Counted from the stretch's first letter, positions 19,097-27,681 are shown. The stretch: DNA of 64,000 bases from DASUAS01 sp963750045 (GCA_963750045.1 CAVVPD010000009.1:186001-250000); one strand, 5' to 3'. Made by a program: numbers and translations. The notes: generated by a model not told the origin, from the sequence alone.

Positions 19097-19212
19097 GCGG
19101 CAGAGACGGGGGCGACACCGGGCGTCCGTAGCTTCGTCATCGCACGGTCGGCCGGATGAACAACGTCCATCGCCGAACGCGCGTCCACATTTCCGACACA
19201 AGGGGAACTCGC

Positions 19213-20556
19213 GTGAAATCCAAGCTCCTGATTGTGCCGGCGATCGCAATGAGCGCAGTTGTCGTAGGTGCATCACCCGCGTTCGCCGCAGATGGCGGTG
19301 GCGCGGCCGGTGTGCAGGCGATCCTCGACAACATCTGGGTCCTCGTCGCTGCCGTCCTGGTGATCTTCATGCAGGCCGGCTTCGCTCTCGTCGAGGCAGG
19401 CCTCACTCGCGGCAAGAACGTGAGCAACATCATGATGAAGAACCTGATGGACTTCTGTTGTGGTGTGCTCGCGTTCGCTCTCGTCGGCTTCACCATTGCC
19501 TTCGGCGACGGAAACGACCTCTTCGGCCACACCGGGTGGATGCTCGATCCGGCCCGTTACGACTTCGGGTCGCTCTCGTTGCCGACGTACTTCATCTTCC
19601 AGGTGGCGTTCGCGGCCACGGCGGCGACGATCGTCTCCGGGGCGATGGCGGAACGCACGAAGTTCAAGAGCTACATCGTCTACTCGGTGTTCATCACCGC
19701 TCTGGTGTACCCGGTCGTTGTCCATTGGGTGTGGGGTGGCGGGTGGCTGGCCAACCTCGACACGCCGTTCGTGGACTTTGCCGGCTCCACCATCGTCCAC
19801 AGCGTCGGCGGCTGGGCCGCGCTGATGGGGGCAATGATCCTCGGTCCCCGCATCGGGAAGTACGGGCCCGATGGCAAGCCGCGGGCCATCCCGGGGCACT
19901 CGGTACCCTTCGCGATCGTCGGTGTGTTCATCCTGCTGGTCGGTTGGTTCGGGTTCAACCCCGGGTCCGAGTTGGCCGCCGACATGGCCGTGACCGCCAT
20001 CGCGGTCACCACGGTCCTCGCGGCGGCGGCGGGCGCGGTCACCAGCATGATCACGATCTGGCTGCTCACCGGCAAGCCCGACGTGGCGATGACCGGGAAC
20101 GGCGTGCTCGCGGGCCTCGTCGGCATCACCGCCGGGTGTGCCGCCGTGAGCAACTGGGGTGCAGTCGTCATCGGCGGCCTGGCCGGGATCATCGTCGTGT
20201 TCGCCGTGCTGTTCTTCGACCGGATCCGGATCGACGACCCGGTCGGCGCGATCTCCGTACACGGCGTGTGCGGAGCGTGGGGCACCCTGGCCGTCGGCCT
20301 GTTCGCCACCGAGGGCGGGTTGTTCTACGGCGACGGCGCTGACCAGCTCGTGACCCAGTTCATCGGCGTGGTCGCGGTCTTCGCCTTCGTCACCATCACG
20401 ACGGGGCTGCTGTTCCTGGCGCTCAAGCACACGATCGGTCTGCGCGTCAGCGCAGAGGAGGAGGTCGAGGGCCTCGACGTCCACGAGCACGGCGCGGCTG
20501 GCTATGGCATCGAGGTCTTCTCGAGCGGTGCCGGCTCCTCGTCCGCCGGCGCCTAG
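19213..20556 (+). CDS. amt: Ammonium transporter (Amt family)
   Basis: A protein of about 447 residues with a cleavable signal peptide (MKSKLLIVPAIAMSAVVVGA, cleavage near SPAFAAD) and 11 membrane helices. Family hallmarks include AGFALVEAGLTRGKN, the conserved His regions VHSVGGW and VHGVCGAWG, and FGFNPGSELAAD. It moves ammonium across the membrane under low nitrogen. GTG 19213 is chosen because AAGGGG lies 9 bases upstream and the signal peptide begins there; an in-frame ATG at 19156 lies further upstream. It is followed after 12 bp by the PII gene that regulates such channels. Confidence 0.94.
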   Translation: MKSKLLIVPAIAMSAVVVGASPAFAADGGGAAGVQAILDNIWVLVAAVLVIFMQAGFALVEAGLTRGKNVSNIMMKNLMDFCCGVLAFALVGFTIAFGDGNDLFGHTGWMLDPARYDFGSLSLPTYFIFQVAFAATAATIVSGAMAERTKFKSYIVYSVFITALVYPVVVHWVWGGGWLANLDTPFVDFAGSTIVHSVGGWAALMGAMILGPRIGKYGPDGKPRAIPGHSVPFAIVGVFILLVGWFGFNPGSELAADMAVTAIAVTTVLAAAAGAVTSMITIWLLTGKPDVAMTGNGVLAGLVGITAGCAAVSNWGAVVIGGLAGIIVVFAVLFFDRIRIDDPVGAISVHGVCGAWGTLAVGLFATEGGLFYGDGADQLVTQFIGVVAVFAFVTITTGLLFLALKHTIGLRVSAEEEVEGLDVHEHGAAGYGIEVFSSGAGSSSAGA

Positions 20557-20568
20557 GAGGAGGAACAG

Positions 20569-20907
20569 ATGCAACTCGTCACCGCCATCATCAAACCGTT
20601 CAAGCTCGACGAGGTGAAGGACGCCCTGAAGGAAGCCGGTGCGGCCGGCATCACCGTCAGCGAGGTCCAGGGCTTCGGCCGACAGAGCGGGCACACGGAG
20701 ACCTACCGGGGAGCCGAGTACAAGGTCGAGTTCATCCCGAAGGTCAAGATCGAGGTGCTCGTCGACGATTCGGCCGCGGGCCCGCTCGTCGACGTGATCA
20801 CGCAGGCTGCCAGAACCGGGAAGATCGGTGACGGCAAGGTCTGGGTGAGCCCGATCAACCGGGTCGTGCGTGTCCGCACGGGAGAGGAAGGTGTGGACGC
20901 ACTCTGA
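20569..20907 (+). CDS. glnB: Nitrogen regulatory protein PII (GlnB/GlnK)
   Basis: A 112-residue PII protein with the T-loop GRQSGHTETYRGAEYKVEF; Y51 is the usual modification site (adenylylated in actinobacteria). TGKIGDGKVWVSPI is the conserved B-loop and C-terminal signature. A strong GGAGGAGG ribosome site precedes the ATG. It is co-transcribed with amt, which favours a GlnK-type role of plugging the ammonium channel and sensing 2-oxoglutarate and ATP/ADP. Confidence 0.93.
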   Translation: MQLVTAIIKPFKLDEVKDALKEAGAAGITVSEVQGFGRQSGHTETYRGAEYKVEFIPKVKIEVLVDDSAAGPLVDVITQAARTGKIGDGKVWVSPINRVVRVRTGEEGVDAL

Positions 20908-20935
20908 GTGCGAAGCCATCTCGCGGAATCGAGTC

Positions 20936-20972
20936 GGGCGGTGGTCGGCGCGTGCAGCGCGGGTCACCGCCC
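20936..20972 (+). terminator. Possible hairpin terminator after the PII gene
   Basis: An 8-bp perfect inverted repeat, GGGCGGTG (20936-20943) and CACCGCCC (20965-20972), encloses a second small GC stem. It lies 29 bp after the PII stop and before tRNA-Thr. No U-tract is visible, so the call rests on position and stem strength. Confidence 0.45.
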
Positions 20973-21033
20973 GGTCCGCGTCCGCGGATGTCCGTCGAGG
21001 AGCGTCAGCCGTAACCGGTACACTCGCCGCCGC

Positions 21034-21109
21034 GCCGGAGTAGCTCAGACGGCAGAGCAGCTCACTCGTAATGAGCAGGTCAAGGGTTCAAGTCCCTTCT
21101 CCGGCTCCA
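21034..21109 (+). tRNA. tRNA-Thr (anticodon CGT)
   Basis: A full cloverleaf: acceptor GCCGGAG pairs with CTCCGGC, D-stem GCTC/GAGC, anticodon stem GCTCA/TGAGC around loop CTCGTAA (anticodon CGT at 21067-21069, reading ACG), variable AGGTC, T-arm AAGGG-TTCAAGT-CCCTT, discriminator T and an encoded CCA. Its last 46 bases are duplicated 1.1 kb downstream, so it served as an integration site. Confidence 0.96.
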
Positions 21110-21110
21110 C
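21065..21110 (+). repeat. Left copy of 46-bp direct repeat (attL-like, 3' half of tRNA-Thr)
   Basis: The repeat begins at the first base of the anticodon loop and runs through the encoded CCA plus one base. This is the classic crossover segment used by tyrosine integrases, which leave the tRNA intact. The right copy is at 22180-22225 with no mismatch. Confidence 0.9.
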
Positions 21111-21210
21111 TCGCCGAATCGAACCTCGCCCGAGCACGCTCGTCGTGTCTGCGCGCGATACTCCGCACCCACGGAGGCCTCGAAGTCTCTGAGCCGGTGA
21201 AGGGGGTCGA

Positions 21211-21931
21211 GTGACGGAGTTGCCGTCGGGGACGGTCACGTTCCTGTTCACCGACATCGAGGGCGCGCTATGCGTCTGCCGCGCCTCACCAACAGGGCTG
21301 GGTGAATGTTCTGACGACCGCGACGCTCGCGATGTCGTATCTGCTCCAGGGTGAGCCCGAACTGGCGTGCGAGCAGTCTCGCAAGGCGTTGGCGATCGCA
21401 CGCCACGGTGGAAGCCCGTCTGCATCGGGCTTGGCGGAGTACGTGTACGGCTGGACGACGATGTACGCCGACCCAGAGGTTGCGCTCGCCGCGTTCGACG
21501 AGTCGGTCCGTCTGGCGCGTGCCGGCGCGAACGACGTGTACCTTGCGCACTCGATGGTGCGGGCCGCGGTGCTCCGAGCGCCTACCGATCCCGCACGGGC
21601 CCGCCGCGACCTGGCGGAGGCGGTCGCCTCTGCGAGTGAGGTGGGATCGCTGGTCACCTCGATGTCCGTCCTCGACTACGGCATCGGGGTCACTGCGATC
21701 GCCGGTCCCGCGGAGGCTGGCGCCGCGATGATCGGCTTCGTCGAACGTGGCGACTCCATCTCGCTCAACCCCGTTGCCGGAGAGGAAGCCGTCGCCCGTC
21801 GCGAGGCGATCGAGCAAATCGGGACTCGTCTCGGGGAGGCGCAGTTCGTGCTCATGACGGCTCGGGGCGCGCAGATGTCGTATGAAGAGCTCACCGAATG
21901 GCTCGCGACGGCACTGGCCGCGGACGAATGA
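21211..21931 (+). pseudogene. Remnant of adenylate-cyclase/TPR regulator (internal deletion)
   Basis: It begins at GTG 21211 with LPSGTVTFLFTDIEG, the characteristic N-terminus of class III nucleotide-cyclase domains found in large actinobacterial LuxR/TPR regulators. After about 20 residues the frame runs into unrelated sequence. From about 21302 an open frame encodes about 209 residues of C-terminal TPR-like helices (LACEQSRKALAIARHGGSPSASGLA and following). The intact protein would have more than 800 residues, so the catalytic domain and ATPase are gone. It looks like two ends joined by a large deletion. Confidence 0.65.
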
Positions 21932-21954
21932 CCGAGGAAGGTCGTCGGATGTGA

Positions 21955-22110
21955 ATGCCGGTCGCCGTCGGGGACGGTCACTCTCTTGCTCATCTATCTG
22001 GAGGGTTCGACGCCGCGATGTCCTGTGGCGAGCTCGTCGGCTACAGCATCGAGCAACCCGAGCAATCCGATCCGGATCTCGACGACGCGCAGAGCTGATA
22101 GCCGTGCGCC
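21955..22110 (+). pseudogene. Second cyclase-family N-terminal remnant
   Basis: Translation around 21964-22015 gives SPSGTVTLLLIYLEGSTPR, clearly the same N-terminal cyclase signature as at 21211 with substitutions. The DNA shares the 18-mer GCCGTCGGGGACGGTCAC with the first remnant. Nothing recognisable follows. Two related fragments inside one tRNA-bounded segment suggest that a tandem or recombined pair decayed here. Confidence 0.5.
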
Positions 22111-22179
22111 GTTCGCTCATGAAGACCTGAACTGGGACCAGGCACAGCGGGCCGTAGCGCAGCACTCGGCTCGTTCTCT

Positions 22180-22225
22180 CTCGTAATGAGCAGGTCAAGG
22201 GTTCAAGTCCCTTCTCCGGCTCCAC
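22180..22225 (+). repeat. Right copy of 46-bp direct repeat (attR-like)
   Basis: A perfect copy of the tRNA-Thr(CGT) anticodon loop to 3' end. The 5' flank does not supply a matching acceptor strand (GCCGGAG), so this is not a second functional tRNA. The flavoprotein gene begins 102 bp later. Confidence 0.9.
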
Positions 22226-22326
22226 CGTCACGTCGGCCCAGCAGGAGGGCGCGCGCCAGCGGCTCTGGTGCGAGTGGTCGCGCTCCACAGCGCTCCAGCA
22301 GCGAAGCAGTGGAAGAATGCCGCGCG

Positions 22327-23574
22327 ATGTCTGTTGATCATCGAGCCACCGTCGTCATCATCGGCGGCGGGCACAACGGGTTGGCCATGAGCAGGCGCTT
22401 GTCGGAGCGCGCGATCGATCATGTCGTGCTGGAGCGGGGCGACGTCGCCACGTCGTGGCGCAACCAGCGATGGGACTCGTTCACGCTGCTCACACCGAAC
22501 TGGCAGACCCGGCTCCCAGGCGGGGAGTACGGCGGTGACGAACCGGACGGCTTCATGACCGGAGCCGAGGTCGTCGACTTCATCGGCACGTACGCCGACT
22601 CGATCGGCGCTCCGGTCCGAGCCGGAACGACGGTGACCGCCGTGCGAGGTGCCACCGACGGCTACGAGGTGGCAACGGACCACGGCACGTGGCGGTGTCG
22701 GTGCGTCGTACTCGCCGGAGGTCCTGCCAATCTCTCGAACGTCCCGGATTTCGCGGTCACGGTGCCCGCCCACATCACGCAAGTCAACCCACTCGAGTAC
22801 CGCAATCCCGACCAGCTGGGGTCGGGCGGTGTCCTCGTCGTCGGTGCGGCCGCGACCGGCGTCCAGCTCGCGGAGGAGATCCACGCTTCAGGCCGTCCGG
22901 TCACGCTGTCGACGGGTGAGCACGTCCGGATGCCGCGTACATACCGGGGTCGTGACATCCAGCACTGGATGGAGGTCATCGGGCGGCTCGACGAGCGTTA
23001 CGACGAGGTCGAAGAGGTCTTACGGGCGCGCGGTGTGGCGTCGCCCCAGCTCGTGGGGACGCCGGAACGGCGGACGATCGATCTCAATCACCTCAGCGCT
23101 GCCGGTGTGCAGCTCCGCGGCCGCCTCGGGAGTGTCCGCGACGGCCTCGCCCTGTTCTCGGGGGGGCTGGCCAACCACTGCGCCCTGGCCGACCAGAAGC
23201 TCGGAAGACTCCTCGACGACATCGACACCTGGGTCACCCGACACGGCCTCGACGGCGAAGTCGACCCGCCGGAGCGATACGAGCCGACCCGAGTGGCCCG
23301 AGGGCTGCCGCTCACACTCGACCTGGACCGCGGCGAGATCCAGACGATCGTCTGGGCGACAGGCTTCGGACCCGACCTCTCGTGGGTCGAGCTCCCGGTC
23401 TTCGATCCGGGCGGCCGTTTACGCCACGAGGGCGGTGTGGTCGACGCGCCCGGCGTCTACTTCCTCGGTGCGACCTTCCTGCGGCGTCGGCGATCGAGCT
23501 TCATCCACGGTGCCGAGGCGGATTCCCGGGATCTGGCCGATCACCTCCGCGACCATCTGGGACGTCGCGTGTGA
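22327..23574 (+). CDS. FAD/NAD(P)-dependent flavoprotein monooxygenase-like (CzcO-type)
   Basis: A 415-residue flavoprotein. The FAD-binding motif VIIGGGHNGLAMSRRL is at residues 10-25, the segment LERGDVATSWRNQRWDSF is typical of flavin monooxygenases and CzcO-like proteins, and a second Rossmann motif, VLVVGAAATGVQLAEEI, binds NAD(P)H. WATGFGPDLSW is the conserved ATG motif near the C-terminus. It likely oxidises a small organic substrate. It is the first complete gene after the tRNA-Thr scar and is convergent with the methyltransferase gene. The substrate cannot be told. Confidence 0.8.
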   Translation: MSVDHRATVVIIGGGHNGLAMSRRLSERAIDHVVLERGDVATSWRNQRWDSFTLLTPNWQTRLPGGEYGGDEPDGFMTGAEVVDFIGTYADSIGAPVRAGTTVTAVRGATDGYEVATDHGTWRCRCVVLAGGPANLSNVPDFAVTVPAHITQVNPLEYRNPDQLGSGGVLVVGAAATGVQLAEEIHASGRPVTLSTGEHVRMPRTYRGRDIQHWMEVIGRLDERYDEVEEVLRARGVASPQLVGTPERRTIDLNHLSAAGVQLRGRLGSVRDGLALFSGGLANHCALADQKLGRLLDDIDTWVTRHGLDGEVDPPERYEPTRVARGLPLTLDLDRGEIQTIVWATGFGPDLSWVELPVFDPGGRLRHEGGVVDAPGVYFLGATFLRRRRSSFIHGAEADSRDLADHLRDHLGRRV

Positions 23575-23581
23575 GCGGCCG

Positions 23582-24358
23582 TCAGCGCTTCGTGCCGACG
23601 TAGCCGAACACCTGGATCTGTCCGCGCAACGGGAGGCCGTCGCGCACGTGCTCCGCGGCGAGCCGGGTCGCTCGGGCGACGAACTCGGCTTCGCCGATGC
23701 TCTGGATCGCTTCGTAGGCGGGGCCCGTTGCCGCGAGCCCGCGCGCGTAGGTCGCGGGGTCGGGGAATTCGAAGGCGAAGGGGACCTCGAACCGCTCGGC
23801 AACGTCGAAGCCGTAGTCGCCGAGGAACTGCTCACCGACGCCCGGGCGTCCGAGCACCACCATGTCGGCCTGATGCTGGATCTTCTCGCCCGTCGCCCAC
23901 AGAAAGGGCTCGAGCATCCACGCACCGGGCGACTTGCCGACGTTGCCCCATACGGTGATCGCGAGACGACCGCCGGGCACCAGGACCCGCTGAGCTTCCG
24001 CCACCGCGGCCGGTGTCGTGCCCCAGATGCCACGGAAGCTGGTGACCACGTCGAAGGTCTTGGCCGGCCAGGGCAGGTCCTGCATGTCGCCGACTCGAAC
24101 GTCGCACCCGGGATTGCGGTCCCGCGCGACGGCAACGAGGCGCGGCGAGGCGTCGATGCCGGCGCAGCTCGCGCCCCGGATCCTCGCCAGTTCGATCGCC
24201 AAACCCGATCCGCACGCCACGTCCAGGAGTCGGTCGCCTCCTTCGGTGCCGAGCCGATGGTGCACGGCGACGTACTCCCGGCAGTTCGCCGGTTCCGCCA
24301 GGGTCGCGAAGTCCACCGCCGCACGCCCCCAACCCTCGTCCACCATTTCCCACGTCAC
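23582..24358 (-). CDS. Class I SAM-dependent methyltransferase
   Basis: A 258-residue protein with motif I LLDVACGSGLAIELA, the acidic residue after strand 2 in GIDASPRLVAVA, and LVPGGRLAITVWG as the post-III segment of the UbiE-like Methyltransf_11 fold. The start is GTG 24358. The Trp-rich middle part (WMLEPFLWATGEK) may form the substrate pocket. The substrate is unknown. It is convergent with the flavoprotein gene, with stops 7 bp apart. Confidence 0.8.
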   Translation of the reverse strand: MTWEMVDEGWGRAAVDFATLAEPANCREYVAVHHRLGTEGGDRLLDVACGSGLAIELARIRGASCAGIDASPRLVAVARDRNPGCDVRVGDMQDLPWPAKTFDVVTSFRGIWGTTPAAVAEAQRVLVPGGRLAITVWGNVGKSPGAWMLEPFLWATGEKIQHQADMVVLGRPGVGEQFLGDYGFDVAERFEVPFAFEFPDPATYARGLAATGPAYEAIQSIGEAEFVARATRLAAEHVRDGLPLRGQIQVFGYVGTKR

Positions 24359-24474
24359 GAGGCTCCCCCCACTTCTCGTCGCCTCGTCACCCTAGGAGTC
24401 CGGCAGCGGCTGGTGCACGGCCCCGGTCCCTGAGATACTGGCGACACGGCACAGTGGGAAGGGAAGAGAGCCAA

Positions 24475-25017
24475 GTGGAAGAAACCAACGGTGTTCCCTG
24501 CGAGAAGATGTTCGGTGCCATCGCGAAGTTTCGCGACGACGGCGACCTCGCCCAGTTCCGCTTCACCGCCACGAACGAGTGGGTCGAGGGAACCGCAAGC
24601 GAATCGAGGATCTACGAGTGGCACGGCATGGGCGCCGACCAGGTCCATGTCGACGAGTTCGTGTACAAGGCGGACCATCCCACGCTGGGCCATGGGCACG
24701 GTCCGACGCCCCAGGAGTTCGTGCTGCACGCCTTGGCCTCGTGCATCACGGCGGGCATCATCACCGGCGCGGCCGCGCGAGGCGTCGAGTTGCACAAGGT
24801 GTCGTCGCGCGTGAGTGCCGACATCGATGTACGCGGAGTCCTGGGCATTGATCCAGACGTCCGTAAGGGATTCAGCAACGTCGACATCGACTTCACCATC
24901 GACGGAGTCTGCGATGACGAGCAGAAGGACGCGTTGCTCGCCGCCGGGGCCAAGTACTCCGCCGTGTTCGACATGCTGGCCAACCCGACCGAAGTGAGCG
25001 TCTCGCGTAGCGTCTGA
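24475..25017 (+). CDS. OsmC-family peroxide-reductase-like protein
   Basis: About 180 residues with the OsmC/Ohr fold: PTPQEFVLHALASCITAGIITGAAARG places the conserved Cys at the start of the central helix. Only one of the two redox cysteines of classical OsmC is in the usual place, so it may belong to a non-peroxidase OsmC branch. GTG 24475 is preferred to an upstream GTG at 24454 because GGGAAGAGAG lies just ahead of it. Confidence 0.8.
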   Translation: MEETNGVPCEKMFGAIAKFRDDGDLAQFRFTATNEWVEGTASESRIYEWHGMGADQVHVDEFVYKADHPTLGHGHGPTPQEFVLHALASCITAGIITGAAARGVELHKVSSRVSADIDVRGVLGIDPDVRKGFSNVDIDFTIDGVCDDEQKDALLAAGAKYSAVFDMLANPTEVSVSRSV

Positions 25018-25562
25018 GCAGCTCCGGTCGCGTCGCTGGGCGGGCTGCTCGCCCTCGATCGACCGCGAAGTGCGACATTGGTGGACGGAGAACGGACGCG
25101 ACGCGTCGCCGGTGTTCGTCAGGTCGCGCTCATGGAGAGTTGAGCACCAGTTCATCGCCTCGCCATCGGAACGTCGCGGCGACCCTGGCAGGCTGATCGT
25201 CGACGATCGACGCGCGCCGGATCCTCTCCCCCCGGAACCGGCCGCGTCGGCGTCCCGTGCCACCGCGACGAGAGGAGCCAGACCATGATCCACAGCTCTC
25301 GCAGTCGACGCCCAGTCTTGGTCTGCGGCGAGACCCGACGACGGCGACACGGCTATCAACTCCGGTGTCTCTTGCCTTCCGACCACGGCGGCGCACATCG
25401 CTGGACACCCGAGCTCGTGACCGAGACGTCGGCGCGGACGATATCCGGCGAGCCCGCGTAGTCCCCTGCCTCTCGGCTGCGTCGTGCTCGTCGGAACTGG
25501 GTCCGCCACCCGCGTGTCCCACGCCCGAGCGCCGAGTCCCGGGGTCTCGCGGCTGGCGGGGC
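25018..25562. other. 545-bp stretch without a recognisable gene
   Basis: Between the OsmC gene and the acetoacetate-decarboxylase-like gene no frame shows a recognised domain or a ribosome-binding site. Short open frames exist on both strands but have Arg/Ser-rich, shadow-like composition. It may be degraded coding DNA; the minus strand near 25130-25220 reads DDQPARVAATFRWRGDELVLNSP before a stop, which I could not place in a family. Confidence 0.4.
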
Positions 25563-26309
25563 CTACGTGTACTGCACGCGGACGTGCTTGGCGTACTCCT
25601 CCGGGTCGATCTCGACGTCCTCGAGCACGTGGAAGAATTCCGACGACGTCATCATGTAGCGCATCCCCTCGTGCTCGAGCACGGGAAGGTCGGCCACCGG
25701 CGTGCCGGGAAGGTCGCGCAGCACCAGCTTCCCCTCGACGCGCTCACACGTCTCGGGCTTCATCGTCTGGTGCAGGGTGACGAGGAACGGGCCGGCGTCG
25801 AACCCGGTCCCCGACACCGCGGGCAGGAACTTGTACCAGAACTGCATCACCGGGTAGGGCTCGGGTACCGGCAGGCTCCCGGTGACGTCGCCGACGACCT
25901 CGATGATGGTGACGCCCTGGCGCGTGACGCCCGCCTTGATGTGATTCCCCTCCCGGCTGAACTCCATCGCCGCCAACTTCTTCGGCTCGCCGTTCGTCTC
26001 GCGGCTGGGGGAGACGGCGGTCTCGAGGTCGATGGGCATCACCGCGCAGAACTGCCCGGGTTGGTCCCCGTACATCGCGTCGAGGAGGAACGAGCACACG
26101 ATCTCGTGGAGCTTGCCCCCCACCTCGATCCTCGTGAAGTGGACGCGGACGCGTGGCTCCGGCGGCGCGGTCAGCGGGGGCGGCAGCACCTGTTCGTGGA
26201 TCGCGGGATCGGTGAGATACGTGACCTCGAGACGGGCGTTCGCGGGGAACGGCACGGTCGAGCCGCCCTCACCGTTCACGGCTTCCTGGAGCCAACGGTT
26301 CTGGGTCAT
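25563..26309 (-). CDS. Acetoacetate decarboxylase-like protein
   Basis: A 248-residue protein resembling the acetoacetate-decarboxylase (ADC) superfamily: an N-terminal strand region, then YPVMQFWYKFLPAVSGTGFDAGPFLVTLHQTMKPE and a C-terminal barrel end. I did not find a convincing Schiff-base lysine motif, so it could be one of the ADC-like proteins with another lyase or aldolase role. ATG 26309 has AGGAG 6-7 bases upstream. It follows the amidohydrolase gene on the same strand by 49 bp and is probably in its operon. Confidence 0.55.
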   Translation of the reverse strand: MTQNRWLQEAVNGEGGSTVPFPANARLEVTYLTDPAIHEQVLPPPLTAPPEPRVRVHFTRIEVGGKLHEIVCSFLLDAMYGDQPGQFCAVMPIDLETAVSPSRETNGEPKKLAAMEFSREGNHIKAGVTRQGVTIIEVVGDVTGSLPVPEPYPVMQFWYKFLPAVSGTGFDAGPFLVTLHQTMKPETCERVEGKLVLRDLPGTPVADLPVLEHEGMRYMMTSSEFFHVLEDVEIDPEEYAKHVRVQYT

Positions 26310-26358
26310 GCACACTCCTGTCGGAAGTAGGAAGCGAACGAGATCGTGGCCGTCCCGT

Positions 26359-27681
26359 TCACCGGTCGGTGAGGGCGGCGCCGACCTCCTGACCGGTCAG
26401 CCACGGTCTCCCGGCGAGCTTGGAGGGCGCCCACCGGGCGACGGCCGCCGCGTCGCTCTGGCCGAGATCGTCGGGGGTCGGGCCGATGCGCTCGGCGATC
26501 GGGCGCAGGGTGTCGAGGTCGAAGCCGTAGAAGTCGACCTGGTTGAGTCCGAGGATCTGCGCGGTCTCGTCGATCGGGATGTCGCAGAACCGCTCCTTGA
26601 GGAAGGCGCGCGTGTAGGGCCAGGTGCCTTCGGGGTGCGGGAAGTCGTTCCCCCACATGATGTTGCCCACTCCGATCTCGTAACGCCGGCCCAGCTCGCG
26701 TCGCCGGGTGTTCGACGCGCCGATCTTGACGTTGCGGTCGAAGTACTCGCTCGGCAGCATGCTGAGAATGCCGCGCGTGTTCACCATCTTGCGCATGCCG
26801 TGCTCGCGGCTCGCCATCATGTCGGCGCGCCACAACAGGTCCGCGGCCCAGAAGCAGCCGGCCTCGGTGACTGCCATCTTGAGCTTCGGGAAACGCTCGA
26901 ACACCCCGGTGAGCAACATGAACCACAGCGGCCGCGCGGTGAAGAACACCGTCTCGTAGCCGTAGACGCTCATCCAGCCGCTGACCTCGCCGTAGTCGTC
27001 GCGGGGTGCCGGTCCGGAGTGGCAGTGCACGGGGAGGGAGAGCTCCTCACAAACTGCCCACACCGGGTCGTAGCGGTAGCTCGTGTACGAGTCGTGGCCG
27101 TCCCAGCGTGGCGGGATGATGATCCCGCCGGTGAGGCCGTCACCGTGGGCTCGGCGGATCTCCGCGATCGCGCCGTCGAGATCGTCGAGGATGGGCGCGA
27201 CGATGAGCCCGGCGCGCCGTTCGGGGCTCTCCTGGCACAGCTGGGCGGACCACCGGTTGAACGCGCGGGCGCCGGCGAGCAGGTGGCCGGGGCTACGGGT
27301 GGCCACGGGGTTGAACCCGGCGCCGAACGGCGCGCCCATGGTGCCCGTGACCGCGTCGGGCCCCGGGAAGACCACCTCGGCCGCCACGCCGTCGCGATCG
27401 AGCTCCCGGTCGCGGGTGGCGGCGTCCCAGCCGCCGCGCAGGCCGATCTCGTGGAGGCTGTTGCCCTCGTCGTCCTCGCCGAACCACTCCTCCTTGAACT
27501 CCGCGTCGCCGACGAAGTCACCCGCGGCCGCGGCTGCCGCGCGCTGGTCGTCGATGAGGGACTGCCGTTCGGCCAGCTCCTCGTCGAAGTCGTCGCGGAA
27601 CTGTGGGTCGAGGTACTCGCGATAGGCGGGCGAGCTCGGCCCGGCATGGCAATCGGCGGAAATGACGACGTAGTGCTTCAC
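26359..27681 (-). CDS. Amidohydrolase_2-family TIM-barrel protein, copy 1
   Basis: A 440-residue metal-dependent hydrolase or decarboxylase. The N-terminal strand reads VISADCHAG, where ACMSD-type enzymes have DxHxH; only the first histidine is kept. Later ligand positions look intact: VHCHSGPAP, GCFWAADLLWRADMM and WGNDFPHPEG with the late aspartate. GTG 27681 follows a GGGGG ribosome site. A related copy is 95 bp upstream on the same strand. Such pairs are common in mycobacteria and relatives, where most are uncharacterised; a role in degrading cyclic or aromatic compounds is inferred from neighbours. Confidence 0.75.
   Translation of the reverse strand: MKHYVVISADCHAGPSSPAYREYLDPQFRDDFDEELAERQSLIDDQRAAAAAAGDFVGDAEFKEEWFGEDDEGNSLHEIGLRGGWDAATRDRELDRDGVAAEVVFPGPDAVTGTMGAPFGAGFNPVATRSPGHLLAGARAFNRWSAQLCQESPERRAGLIVAPILDDLDGAIAEIRRAHGDGLTGGIIIPPRWDGHDSYTSYRYDPVWAVCEELSLPVHCHSGPAPRDDYGEVSGWMSVYGYETVFFTARPLWFMLLTGVFERFPKLKMAVTEAGCFWAADLLWRADMMASREHGMRKMVNTRGILSMLPSEYFDRNVKIGASNTRRRELGRRYEIGVGNIMWGNDFPHPEGTWPYTRAFLKERFCDIPIDETAQILGLNQVDFYGFDLDTLRPIAERIGPTPDDLGQSDAAAVARWAPSKLAGRPWLTGQEVGAALTDR

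Larger units (their letters stand above)
21065..22225. mobile_element. Decayed integrated element or deletion scar at tRNA-Thr(CGT)
   Basis: About 1.1 kb lies between the two 46-bp copies of the tRNA-Thr 3' half. It holds no integrase, only two broken members of a cyclase-domain family and short non-coding stretches. I read it as the remnant of a genomic island that has lost its mobility genes and most cargo. Alternatively it could be a small passenger segment brought by one integration. The repeats are seen; the mobile origin is inferred from the tRNA position and the exact repeat boundary. Confidence 0.6.

Noticed and set aside
22140..22225. A second functional tRNA-Thr at the right repeat
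   Set aside because: Only the 3' half matches. The sequence before it cannot pair with the acceptor strand CTCCGGC and has no normal D-arm, so it is an attachment-site copy.
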